DNA from: Acanthopleura granulata
Lineage: Eukaryota > Mollusca > Polyplacophora > Chitonida > Chitonidae
Direction of reading: 5' to 3'
Assembly (NCBI GenBank): GCA_016165875.1
Contig: JABBOT010000080.1
Location: forward strand, 19,602,141 to 19,666,140
Length of the DNA stretch: 64,000 bases
The position numbers and the translations under genes are program-made. The notes under the pieces are model-generated. The model had not been told where the DNA came from. It saw nothing but the letters and a program-made list of their open reading frames with translations, and searched no databases. Positions 23,401-36,120 of the stretch are shown here, piece by piece (position 1 is the first letter of the stretch; every line of letters starts with the position of its first letter).

Positions 23401-25974
23401 ACATAATAGATATACTCACCATGTATATTTGTTTAATGGATGAACTGTGGGAAGAAACAGCTACAGTGAACTTGTGGGAACATCTGAAGGGAACCTTTGG
23501 TCATGTGAAGTTTGTGAGTCCTCCAGATTAAGGTCGAGATGGGTGTGCTGTCGGAAAGTGATTGGATTTGTGGTTTTAATTAGTATCCTGAAAGAATCCA
23601 CTGGAGGGCAGACATCGGTATCGTAAGCAGGTAGACAGTCGTCCGCCATGAATATGAGATAAATGAACCGTCGGAGCGTAAGTGTAATCTGGTCGACCAT
23701 ATTTAACAATGTCGCGTCGTCCATCTGTCTCATTGCATTTAGCCAGTACTTAATTACATTTTTCTAAAAACTGCAAAAACAAAAAGCATAAAACAAATGC
23801 ACACAAAAGTGAACATGACCTCCCTGGCATTAGCAATACCTACTTGAAGAAATTGTAATGAGCAGAATTTGCTAAAATAAGCCTTTCGTTAAGAAAATAC
23901 TCTTGTTTATTAAAACAATAATGAAGGTGTGGTTATAATTTTTTTTATAACTGTTTTTTTTTCCTTCTTCTTCTTTTCCTTGGTTTCGTAAGAGCTGTTA
24001 TTATTTACATCGATGTGACAACGTGAATGACTGTCATATGTAATAATTTCTGTTTGAGTACTTTAAATTGTCGGCAGTTATGTGGGTCAATTATAAAATA
24101 TAAGCTAGATGGTGTGTAATATCATTTTAAACAGAAATACGCGACGCTCTGTTCAATTACTGGTGGAAAATTTACCTCAGCGTCCTTGGTCTTAGCTTTA
24201 TGCTAACGCGCGTCTATAGACAAGGTTTAGTGATTATAATAACTATTAATTACAAATGTAATAGTCAATGTTTTACCACTAGTTGTGGTTACCTTTGTTC
24301 CATTTTCCAAAGGGTCTTTTTTATTTTTTCGCAGTGGTAGTCATTATTAAACAAGTCATTGACTTGATAGTCTCTCCAAATGTCGCCAATGTAACAAATG
24401 TAACCGTTTCACAACTGCTGTTTAAACTGTTGCAAAATGTTTACTACAGTCGTAGGTATGACAATCATTATTATAGTGTCCAAGATTCCAGTACTCGTAA
24501 TTTCATAGTCGTTGAAGCAGTGTCGGTAGAAATTATTACTGCGGAAATGAAGTACCCAATCCTTCAAGAAGTACTTTTTCTTCAACAGCTGCAGGAGTAG
24601 CAGTGATGACAGCAATCATATTTGAAATTCAGTTCAGTAACTAATTGTTAGATCTATTTCACAGTTATTTGAAAGGTATGAATTGGTATTGCAGGAATAC
24701 TTATTTATTAGTACTTATTTTTTGTTGGCAAGTAACACTCACAGCTTTTCCTGTTTCAAAATCAATGGTGTAGTGCCGATCAGAGCTAGTGTGCCATTCT
24801 AGGGCTGAACTAGCTAATCATGACCTTCACCTTGACAGACTGACCCACAAACCTGTCTGAAAATATGAGATCCTGACAGCGTGTAAAACCGGCTATCTAA
24901 CTAACTGTGCCTTTCGGCGCAACCGACTTCCTGGCATACTCCTGCATCAACTGTCTAATACAATTACTTTAACGAGCCGAGATATTCGGGGCATCTCTCT
25001 TCTGAGCAGTATTTACCGAATGTTATTTACTAATGAACGCAGGGAGCTGTCATTCTGGACCGTGACTAGAAATCTGTCATGGCCGCTTTGACTTCTCCGG
25101 TAGAGGATTCAGACAGAAGATATACGCCCTCTGCCATTCCTGGAACCACGCCTACACCCACAACTTCTACACTGGCACTTGTTACGAATGGAAAGCTGGG
25201 TCAAAAATGGTATGGGAAAGGTTACGGATTCTAGACTCCCCTGATGTCTTCACATATTTCTTCATTTAATCATTATTGACAATACAACTTTGTGGAATTT
25301 CACAATACCGACAGTATGCTAAGAAATGTATTTCAAGTTGTATTTGAAGTTTGGCCTCTAAACTGTACTTAAAGTCCAGTGACATCATAAAACACGATCG
25401 AGTCCATTTAGACCATCAACGTTGGTCTGTTTAGGACATCAACTATCATAATGATGAATTTAAACTGTCAACCATGGGACATTGACACCAGAAACTGGGA
25501 AATGAACAGGGAGCTTCTGGATTCTTCCGCTCTCATTCTTCGTGGGGTTCTTTGCGCAGTGGAACGTTCTTTGAAAACCGCTTGTCTTCAAATTCCTCTT
25601 GATCACTTAAATCGTTACGTTGGAATCAAAGTCCATCTGAGACATATATCTTGTATTTTGGTTAACATTATTCGTCATACAACATTTCTTGGGTCTTTCC
25701 GACATAATTAAAGCTGTTCAAAGCTCCTCTTTCTACTATTTTTTTCTTTCTTTGGTGGGTTGTGTTGAGCGCTCTGTTGAAATTGGTCTTGCGATTACTG
25801 ATCCGCTGCATGCACTATGACTCACGATTGGAATACGAATGTCTCTTTCGACGTCTCGATTCCAGCAATATGATGCGCATATAATATATGATGTGCACAA
25901 GCTGAACAGCAATGAAATAAATTAATAAATCAACCCATAACCATGATCCTATCTATCCATTAACTGTGTTCAAA
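23401..25974. other. Intergenic sequence with one possible short coding exon
   Basis: No gene recognised with confidence. A 51-codon ORF starting in good context at 25079 is described separately. The stretch 25785-25870 resembles one at 27595-27680, suggesting a dispersed repeat. Confidence 0.5.
25079..25234 (+). CDS. Short ORF of unknown status, 51 aa
   Basis: ATGGCC in a favourable context opens a 51-codon frame rich in Thr/Pro/Ser (IPGTTPTPTTSTLALVTNG) and ending GKLGQKWYGKGYGF. A GTATGG within it could act as a splice donor, making this a first coding exon. I recognise no family and found no convincing downstream exon, so it may well be chance. Confidence 0.15.
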   Translation: MAALTSPVEDSDRRYTPSAIPGTTPTPTTSTLALVTNGKLGQKWYGKGYGF

Positions 25975-26335
25975 TAAAGCCTCGACAACTCTCGTCCGAT
26001 AATACCATTAACCATGCTCCGATAAAACCATCATCTATGGTCCAAGAAAACCATCAACCAAAGTCCTATAAAATCATGAACATATGTCCAATAAAACCAT
26101 CAACAATGATCCTATAATACCATCAACATATGTCCAATAAAACCATCAACAATGATCCTATAATACCATCAACATAGGTCCAATGAAACCATCAACTACG
26201 CCCCAGGGACTCCATGAATTATGATCGAGTCAAACCCTCAACCTTGGTCCAGTAGGGCCATGGTCCAGTCAGATTATCAATCATGGCACAGTCAGAGCAT
26301 CAACGGTGGCCTGGTCAGACCATCAGCCGTGCTTC
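25975..26335. repeat. Minisatellite, 23-bp unit
   Basis: Units such as ACCATCAACATATGTCCAATAAA and ACCATCAACAATGATCCTATAAT repeat at a 23-bp spacing. They are clearest at 26020-26190 and fade on both sides, where CCATCAAC-like words and TCCAGTC-like words still recur. Confidence 0.85.
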
Positions 26336-27769
26336 AGTGATGATAACCCAGCAGACCTATTACTTCCCACATACGATTTCACGTGACGCTTAGTGTAATG
26401 AGACAGCAAAGTACATGTAGGTTCGGTGTCATTGTACCGCGTGTAGGCCGCCACGTATGGTGTTTTTGGCATAACAATCCAGTGCGGTAACACGATAAAT
26501 TTAGGGGCACATAATATACTTCGAACAAACATATAGGAGGCGTCATATACTTTGACTTGTCAAGTCAACAGTCTGGATTATATTAGAGATCGAGTCAATG
26601 AACGGAAAGCCTGATTTGTTTTTTTTCAGATTTAGATTGCTAAATTGTTTCAGACACCACTCCTATAATATTTTAATAACGTAAAGAACACACATGTTTT
26701 ACAAATGATAACTATAAAAGCAATGATTAAAAAAGTTTTATTGTTTTAGTGATATGTTTTGGTTAACTGACCTTAAATTTATTTATAGTTCTAATACCCC
26801 TGTTCGCTCGATCAATCTACCTTACCACGTATACCTATGAAAATAACTGCATGAAATATATGGTTTAAGGGCCTTAGCAGTCGTCACGTATTTGATGCAT
26901 ACAGCTCTTGGGGGAAGTAAATGACTGACAGATTAAATCCCGCATGCTGACGGCTTGCACACTTTAACACCCACGAGGCAATAATGCTCCGTTCAACAAT
27001 TGTTTACGTGGACTTATACGTGCGGGAGGGGTTCTATCCAGTGCGAAAAAAATATATACGCTTGAATGAAGTGACGTGAAATGGGTTAAATCCACTCATT
27101 CAGTGTCACTTTTACTGAATGATTGGCTCAGAAAAATGATGAGCACAACTGTTAGGATAACCCTCAAAACAAAAGTGAGAGTTCCCCATATGGTGATAAA
27201 GCCGAGTTTAATTGGGTCACACCTACGTAATAGGGAATGAAATATTTCTGGCCTCATATCAGTGGTGTGAAATTCCTTAGGTCGGTCGTTTTCTCCCTAA
27301 GCAGCATGGCAGGTATGATTGTGTGTCGAATTCTGTCAACAGTGACATCTGAGTATGTCCCTTCCAGCATACAGATTCTGAGTGCCGGTAATTGACAATT
27401 AACTGATTGATTCAGTGGTTATGTTGGATATATCAACAGTTACAGTCAAAGCGCAACTGACACACATATCTGATTATCGACTCCATATATATTAAAATCG
27501 TACAAGATTTGGAAACTGATTTATTTATCCGCATAAAACATTCACTGCGTCTTTTCGTCATCACTGAAAACTCCTGACTGCATTTGTCGTTTTTGGAAAC
27601 TGGTCTTGCGATTACTGATCTGTAACGCCCGTTTTGGCTGATGGCTGGTATACGAATGTCGTTTTCTATGCCTAGGTTCAGAAGCTTTTCAATTATATGA
27701 CGTCGGTCAGCCAGAAAGCCTGGTGTAAACCATGCACAGCCCTTCGCCAGGTACCTCCTGACTTCCACA

Positions 27770-27870
27770 CACATCCGAAACAGACAGATTCGAACCTGTG
27801 ACTTCAGTAGCCAATGGGCTGAGGAGCCAGTGCTTTGACCGTCTGAAAGACCAGTGGACAGTTTGACCTG
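27770..27870 (-). mobile_element. tRNA-like SINE head fragment
   Basis: On the - strand it reads GTCAAAGCACTGGCTCCTCA ... GTCACAGGTTCGAATCTG, with a perfect B-box-like GGTTCGAATC. It is too altered to fold as a functional tRNA, so I call it a SINE relic. Confidence 0.4.
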
Positions 27871-28054
27871 TTTCAAATATTCGCCACCAGGTTTGCTGCA
27901 TGGGCTAATAATACCTCTTCCCGATCTCATCATGTGTCATACTGTCCAGCTCAGCGTCATTGCAATCTGCTTTACACCTGTTTGCTTTATTTAAGAACAT
28001 GTTGTTTACAACGCCAATACCTCCCCACCTTAACTGTTGAACTGGAGGAAAATT

Positions 28055-28100
28055 GACTGATTGGTTGATTGATTGATTGATTGATTGATTGATCGATTGC
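28055..28100. repeat. (TTGA)n microsatellite
   Basis: About ten TTGA units with one change, directly visible. Confidence 0.95.
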
Positions 28101-31100
28101 ATTTTCCACGTAAACAATGTGGTAATTTTTGATGGGTGAGGGAAACCAGACTGGTTGGGGTAACTCATGGACCTTTGGTATATGGTTCAGAAGCTTCCCA
28201 CCATATTGGTAGCAAACAAGTGGACTTAAGAGAATGCCAGGTTATGTTAACCGCTTGCTGTGTTATATATGACATAATCTGTCGCCTACATGTGTTGAAA
28301 ATCTTTATATAGACAAGCCTACCAGTCGCGATTGGTTGATGATCGAGTAATGTGCACGACATTGCGTGTCACAGAAAACCTGGACCATAAGGTTCACTTA
28401 AATGTGGAATATGAATGGCACTGAATGGATGACATGGTCTATCCCTTTCCTGTGTATTTCTCTCCATGTCCGATGTAAGACGCCTACGCTCTAATCTGCG
28501 AGGATTATGAAATAAAAATCACCTATATGGGAGACGTTTGTTATCTACGCCAACGCTAATGGATGAAATCCCCTGGATGTATCATTCAAATCAGCATCTA
28601 ATATGTCTCGTGGGTGTGTGTTACATGGAAGTTACTTTGACGTGTTCTGAGTAACCGGTTTTCGTTACGTTCATTCACTCTTTCCGAACCACAAAAAAAC
28701 CTGCGTTGAAAATTTAACGCAGATTCCCGGCGCGCAGATATTAGATCTAGCCCAGTTTGGCAAAGGCTAATAAGAACTGAACGAGCGTCCTAAAGTAGGC
28801 GGGAACTTCAAACCAGGTAAAGTTGCATTTCTTTTCTTAATAATGTACAAAAATATATATGTATAACAAGCGGTCGACGACGCTCTGTTGGTCGCATTTG
28901 AACAGTCTAACGTTCGTTGCAGATGATCGCTTTCCACCAATATGATGGAGCAAATCTCTTCGTGTAACACATGGGAAAGTTCGTTATTTGCCAAAGGCCG
29001 TTAGTTTACCCCGTGCACTCCGGTTTTCTGCACCCAGAATAGTGGCCGCCTTGCTAGGAGAGAAAAATTATTCAGCATGACGCTAAACAGTAAAATAAGT
29101 ACACAAATATTTGTGATGTTGATCGCTGTAAATGAATATATGTTGTCTTGGCGCGAAACACTATATACTCCCATGTCACATGACAGTGATCAGTTCCTAT
29201 CTTAATAGAATTTTAGCGTGGTAAACTACATGGCAGTCGGATGGTTTAACCACATGTCACTGTTCACCTGGAAACTTGATCAGCGGGTCTCATTTAGCTG
29301 ACACTTTGTCCTGCTCCGTGACCTCAAATATTCCGGGTCAGTCCCAGGGGATAGTAGAACACCATCTCTGCAAACTTCGCTTAATTAAGGGCTCTAACGT
29401 TGACACAGTTTCTCCGTGATTTCGACACTTGTATGAACCTGTAGACACAAGTGACTCATGCCACAGAAAAGATAGCTTGGATGGAAATGTCAGAAATGTA
29501 TCATATAATAGCTGATACACGGAAAACTCTGACAAATGTTACTTGCACCCAGCTGACCTGCCTTTTGTAATGAAAGCAGGTGACACGAAACCTGCAACCA
29601 GGTGTGTTAGTCGACAGACCGGGCTGACTTACACTGCTCTTATTCACATAGCTTTGTCATAGTCCGTGTCAGAAAACTACACCAAACTGTTATTTATGAC
29701 ACGAGATGGTATAGGCTGTATGAATATATGAACCTTGAAGGTGCGAATAAATTTTACGGCTATGTGCAGCTCGAATGGTAGAGTGTCGCATTATAGCAGG
29801 ACAGAGAAAGCAACAGTTGAAAAGTGCATCCAGTCGGCACTTAACACTGTGACGGGGCTGACTGAAATTACTAAACAGTGGGCTGAGAAAAATACGTGAA
29901 ACGTGGATTCGAAACCTCGAAAGCAATAAATCAGTCGTTATGGATACAGCATGATACATATAAAATAAAACATATTCTGCATAATGGCACTTAATTAGAT
30001 TCCCGTTACAGCATTAATATGGACAATGACGTCTCCTTAAAGGTCAAAATGACAGTCCATACCGTCAAAGGGAAAAGCAGTATTCAAACTCAATTTCCTA
30101 ACATTCAGCTTCTTCAAAAAATATATGTATAATTTTAACTAAAGATAGTTACTTTTAAGTAGAAGTCAGCAGTTTCCAACGACTTCTGGAGAATGGTGCG
30201 CATCAATGCATTGTAGTACAGTGAGAACACCTATGCATGCTTGCCTTCTCTCATTGCCTTACAGATCACAGGACTAAAGAAAAGTTCACAATATGTCACG
30301 AGCGAAAGGCAAGAACAGTTTTTTCCTTGTTTTCAAAACCTTGTAGTTTCTTAACCAAAAATCTATAAAAAATGAAATTGTTACTTATGAATTTAAACGC
30401 AATGCACTTTTATCCCAGGAATAAGTCATTCAAGAGTTTTCCTTTCTATAATAAAATGAAAGTGCAAGCCATGATCTTAAGTCCAAGAAATGTCTCTTCT
30501 GTGGTAATTCTTTGCTTTGTTTACGACATGAAAACACATGCGAATTAATGCCACGTTGGTGACTTTGTCGCTTCACTAAGTACACACTGATAATGAAACT
30601 ATTCGGTAGAAATACCATTGTGACAAAATATTTCGAATATTCTGACTTTGGAATAAGACTACCTTTAAGGATTGGCAGCCCGGGAACACGGGGCTATTGT
30701 CGCAGGCAATTTGGAATGTAGGCCAGCTATATAAGCCTATAGCCCGTTGGACATATAAAAAGCGATTGTCTTCTTCACGTATAGTGTCTTTGAAATTTGT
30801 CCATTGAAAGTCTACTGCAGATTGTGCATGAGTTTATAGTATATATTTTGGGTGTTTGCAAGTTGCTGCATCTTCTTTATTCGCTGTTGAACATCAAGAA
30901 CACTGGATATTCCGATAAAATACACCGGTGACGAGTAGGAGACTACATAGTATATCTGACTTTGGATGTTGTTTTGTCGGTTCGCTCACTGAACTTCCTT
31001 TACTATGACACAATTTCGTTGAACTGTTTAACACTTTTACAGCGCCTTGGATCATTTGCTTGAGTCTTACACTAAATTTGTAAAATTCTCCCACCGGGTA

Positions 31101-33702
31101 TAAGCACGAACTACAAGCCTTGCTTCTCTATAGGACTTTCGCCAAAAAGGAGCACTTCGCCCCAAAAAGTGTCCGCATACCTGAAATGTAACATCCCCTG
31201 AAGGAAAATGGCATAAGCTGTGGCACTGTAAACATTTTTTATAAGAAAGTTTGGAAGACTGAGAATATGAGAGATTGTTAGTGCTAATGTCTTCAAGATC
31301 TTACATTGTTCACGCTCAGCACTGTGTTACCAGACCTCCGACTCGCATATTTATGTCTGACTACAAGCAGACCGGTTGTAATACATCATTTACTGCAGAG
31401 TAATAAGAGAAGTGATCACTGCCTTTGAAAACCTTCCTATGGCTCAGATAAACTCGCTCCATGTCGTACTTTCAGATCAAAGAAAGAGGCATGGTGGATC
31501 AGTCCTTTCCATTCAAAGAAAAGGGTGCCCCGGTGTGTAAATGGTAAGTCCAGTATTGTTCCCGAAAAGGAAGACCTGCAACACTATTTAAAAATGCGTT
31601 CCTTGAGTAGCTTTATGAGAGTTCCTGCTGTAGAGCAGGACTATGGACTAGTCTTCAGTGCTGACGAAACGTGTGTTCCCTAAATCTATAGGCCTTACCC
31701 AGTGGACTAAACCTGGAACTATTATATAGGTCTAGATATAAATTATATATTGTATATAATACTCCCATATATAACAGAACCAAATGTATATATATAACAA
31801 TCGAAATGTGTGTTATCTATATTTGACTTGAGTTAAGGGGCCCTATTTAAACATATTGGATTTATACGACACCGTTCTGATTGATGAGAAGAGGAAATTG
31901 ATCAAAGCCTGAGGGAAATGACCGCCACTACAAATAAAGTCGCACATGGCATATACTTGACAGTCACACTTGGTCTTACAGCTTCAAATCCAACCTTCTC
32001 AACAAAAATTTAGATTTACCTGAGGCTTTTTTACTTCAATACTCAGCGTTTTGTTAGATTTAACGTTTTAACGAAAAAAAATTTAAAATTAGCGTTTAAG
32101 TTCAAATCCATTTTCAGGAATAATACCATAAGTTAAGGCTTTTGTGAGAGTTTTATGGTTCGCGAGCAGCGTCCGATAGCAGCTGTATATACTATTTGTG
32201 GTAGTAGTGGTCTTAATTCATGCATGGTGATAGCAAACAGCAAACACATATCCATTTATATAATATAATTTTACTAGCTAATACTCATGTACGTCTACCA
32301 CTTGAGTCATATATTGATCTAGTGACACGAGGTAGAAGCGTCAGTCGAATCTTCAGCTATAATCTTTTTGAAACAGCCATGACACAGCTATTTCGATTCT
32401 TATTGAATTGATTGGTTTGAACTCGCTTGGCATAACGGACAAAACCTTTGAAACAACTGGTCCAATCTTTGTTTTTACCTTTTGTCCAGATTTGCTGAAT
32501 CAGAGGCAATTAAGACAACTTAAAAGGCCACAGAGTTGGTGTGCGACGAGGTGAAGCCACAGTACACAATTATAGCTATCCAGATATGTTTTTTTTTATA
32601 CCGAATTTTACATCAAATATTATTAAAACGATGCATGTACATACAATATTTTGATAGGGTTGACCGACGATTTCAAACCAATGGTATTGAAATAACAAAC
32701 CCAGCGTTATTAATTCAACACATGACACGCACCGTCCTCCGCGGGTGTCACGTTTCGGATAATGGCCACGTGTGAACGGCTGACAGTTGTATATTTCAAT
32801 TAACGGTTCCAAACCTTTATCAAAGTTTGCCAGCACGCCAGTTGGTGATTGACAGGTGGGGAAAAAAACATTGCACCGAATGCCTTGCTTGTCATGGCTT
32901 CTTAAAGAGGATTATGTTGTTTAGTGAGAAGTAATGTTTTTGTTTTGTTTTTTGACATATTGCTCCGCATTTAGTGGCCCTTTGAACATTACATATATTA
33001 CATACATATGTAACATATATTAATAGGGGTTGTTTAAGTATAAGGAAACCATGAGAGATGTGCAGTCGAGATTCAGGCGAGATGTTATGGAGAAATGAGC
33101 GAGAATGGACATTTCAAAGAGGATTCGAAATTTAGTCGACAAGGCGAGATTCAAATGGGAAAACGAGATTTTCGCAACATATTCGACTAAAAATCGCTGG
33201 AATCTTATCAAAATCTAAAACAGAAGGTCGATTTGTCGTTCGAATATCACTGTTCCTACTTTGGGGCAAATTTCTGTGACGGAACATTTCACCAAATGTT
33301 GAAGAAGGTGTTATGTATTTTAGACTACATTTCCTCATAAATCTCCATGTACATAAAGTATACAGTTTAGTGCCCTGTTTTTAATTATGATTATTTGGCG
33401 TATAAGTGTGGTCTAGTCAGCCGGTCTAACCACCCACCATAGCGAATGTTATAAATCGGACAGCGCCTTTGTTCTTTCCTGTCGTGGCACGCGTTGGGTG
33501 TAAACAAAGTTGTAGTATTTTCGAGACTCGTTGATTACGTCATTTCTAGAAGATTCGACTTTTATGATAGTCATAGGCACGGTATCCAAGTGCAGTCAGT
33601 CTAGCGCAGTTAACTGAAATTGGCTTTAACACAGTGTGTGAGTCTTATTGTAGACCTTACAGACTTTCTGGCAAATAGTGTATACGTCCACATATCCTGG
33701 GA

Positions 33703-33822
33703 CCTGTTTTACGAAGAGGGTGTAACCTTTACTTAAACGCAACTACCATGGCGTCATATTCCTACAGCATGTGTCGTCATGAAAGCTAGCTTTGACATTA
33801 CTTACACCCTGTTTGTAAAAAG
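33703..33822. mobile_element. Possible small MITE with about 21-bp imperfect inverted ends
   Basis: CTGTTTTACGAAGAGGGTGTAA on the left pairs with the reverse complement of TTACACCCTGTTTGTAAAAAG on the right, about 120 bp end to end. No clear target duplication was found. No coding capacity. Confidence 0.45.
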
Positions 33823-35555
33823 TGCTCATGAGTGAGATATCACTGCATGTACTGGTGCTTGCTCGCCATCTTCTGAGACACAGACTTCAAGAAGAACCGT
33901 GTCTATTTAAGGATGATACTTGAATAGCATGTATCTGTTTTTCCACCTGAGAACTGTGTAAGTTTTCTTTTGGCAATATTGTGCCAGAATTGATCTGAAA
34001 AGATCCGAGCTTTCCAGTTCAGTATGTTGTGTTTGTTGTGTCAGCGTGAGTAACAGGACACTGTGTTTATGTGATATTCAAATGCTGGATATTTGTGTGG
34101 TGTTCAACGGTGGATTGCTCCGGTGTGTACATATTCGGGAAGGCTGAAAGTCACTTTATATACTTTGCGACAAATATTCCCTAGAACTGAATGCAGCTGT
34201 AGACTGTAGGGAATGCTTTCTTGCATTTATACAGCCTGTCATCGTGAAACTGTGTATATATGTGTGTGTTTATGTATTTTTGCAACAATTGTATTGTTTT
34301 ATCGCTGTTATCATTATGTATTCCTCTATTGTTTTTGAATGTATCAGTATTCTGTGTAACTGTATTTTAGTCATTTAATATGTTGTTAAAACTCAACCAT
34401 CTGGTGTTGTTGCAATTTTGTTTGACCAGGTGATAAATTCCACCCTTTTGACATGATCAAAATGTCAGCTTAGCCTAGACTCCAAAAATTTCATGAAGCG
34501 AAATCATGGCAATGAGGATTTTTTGTAATTCTTTTTGTATAAATAAGGCTAACTACCCTAATCCACGTATTGCCGCTGCAGAAAAGGTCCGAAAAACTGT
34601 ATTAAGCAAGTTTTATGAAACTAAGCCTAATTTTATTCCACCATAAAGTAAACATATTGAATTGAATAGTTGGTTTCATAGGCTAGTGCAAGTATAAATA
34701 AACAGTCGGGAAAGGCCTCATATCATGGTAGGTTTTTCAAGGTGAGGGAAGACGCCAATAACATGGGCGGCGACAGGACTCTCAAGCGTATGGAGATGTG
34801 TCCAAAAATCGCGATCGTTGAAAGATGGTCAGAGGGCACAAAAAACAACAGTTAAAGAGTGGAAACAAAGTGGAGGGCTCCTGTCGCCCATAAAACATAC
34901 ACACCTAACAAATACTTGCAAAATTTATTCTTCTCATTTTTGACCATTGTTTTAAGCAGTTTTGAGAACATCATTCAATGATCTGCCTCTCCCCCGCCCA
35001 TCGCGGGTGAAGATTCCTAATGCAAGGTTTTCAATGAGCAGTTATTACTTGGTGTGAGGAAGATATGGGAATTCCTGCCAGGTTACCCGTGCGTGACTCT
35101 CTCACGGTGATTAGTGTCATAAGTTAAACGAGATAAACCCCCAGTTACATTTACAGAAGATAGGGCACAGACTATACAAATATATGCACATATCCACGCC
35201 CCTAGTCCGTGGTTTCCAGACAATTGGTCACCATTACTGTATTAGACACGAAGGTTGAGTTTGGACTGTGTTCACGGCTTGTAAATAAGACAGGATTTCA
35301 ATTAGCTGTATGACAAACAAACAGGACAAACTGTATGAATTGTGGTATGATAAATAGCAAGTATGGACAGGCCGACCACCCACGCACAAGGTAAAACTCA
35401 CAACAGGCAGGCCTATACGCTCTGTGTTGAATCATGGGAAAAGCAGCCGACGTAAAGCAAGCACATGTAGATACATCTGGGAGAGACTTAATAAATTATT
35501 TCTTTGTCGATTAACTCCATAATCATGAACTGTACACTTACACGATGATGGCCAT
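33823..35555. other. Intergenic sequence, no gene seen
   Basis: AT-rich unique sequence. A weak inverted pair (GGGCGGCGACAGGACTC near 34765 and GGCTCCTGTCGCCCAT near 34876) may mark another fold-back element, but it is short. Confidence 0.5.
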
Positions 35556-35700
35556 CTTTCTGGGTGGAGGAAAGCATCGTTTCAGGATTAAACCATCGAC
35601 CATTGGCAAGCTACAGGCAAAGTCTTTCACGTGAGTTTACCTCATGCAGGGATGTTCATGGAAGGCCACACATGAGACCTGATGTTCGAAAGAAATGGTA
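35556..35700. repeat. Dispersed repeat fragment (TAAACCATCGACC family)
   Basis: GGTGGAGGAAAGCATCG ... TTAAACCATCGACCATTGGCAAGCTACAGGCAAA resembles the larger copy at 35871-36120 and fragments at 45571-45790, 62070-62270 and 63683-63900. Confidence 0.65.
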
Positions 35701-35870
35701 ACAAGGAACGTTACAAGTTGAAATGTATACCCAGCATAGCTTCACAGTTACCCAGTAATGTTCTTGAATACTGCACCTGGCTATACACGGGGTTTAGTGA
35801 TGCCTAGAAATCCATCAGCTTTCACTTTGAACCGTGAAAAAATAAAATCATGTAATGATAAGATTGACTG

Positions 35871-36120
35871 ATTCATTGATTGATTAATATATTCATGTTT
35901 TCAACGCCATGCGATGTGAAGTGAATTTTCACTTATACGACGGCGGTGGCTTTTACAAGTGGAGCAACCGAAGTGCCCGGGGTAAACCATCGGCCTTTGG
36001 CAAGCTACTGGCACACATTTTCACGTGTGACGCAAATACAGTGTATGTATACGACTTATACAGTGTATGTAGGCAGGTGGTCTTCAACAAACGTGATAAA
36101 TCTGCGCGAGTGGCTAGCCG
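35871..36120 (-). repeat. Dispersed repeat sharing a tail with the SINEs
   Basis: Begins with TTGATTGATTAATA and TTCAACGCCATGCG, then TTCACTTATACGACGGCGGTGGC, the reverse complement of the family A tail. It then diverges into GGTAAACCATCGGCCTTTGGCAAGCTACTGGC, found in four other places in the window. It appears to be a second element family with the same 3' end. Confidence 0.7.

Larger units (their letters stand above)
26336..33700. other. Gene-poor intergenic sequence
   Basis: No exon recognised on either strand. Contains a (TTGA)n tract at 28055-28100, a reversed tRNA-like SINE head near 27770-27850 (B-box GGTTCGAATC on the - strand), and otherwise unique AT-rich DNA. The longest ORF (166 codons, - strand, 27433-27933) overlaps that tRNA-like sequence and has no recognisable domain. 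Confidence 0.6.

Noticed and set aside
27433..27933. 166-codon ORF on the - strand
   Set aside because: It overlaps a tRNA-like SINE relic and a dispersed repeat, and shows no family motif.
30745..30770. Promoter with TATAAAA
   Set aside because: ACATATAAAAAGC resembles a TATA box, but no gene follows on that strand within several kb.
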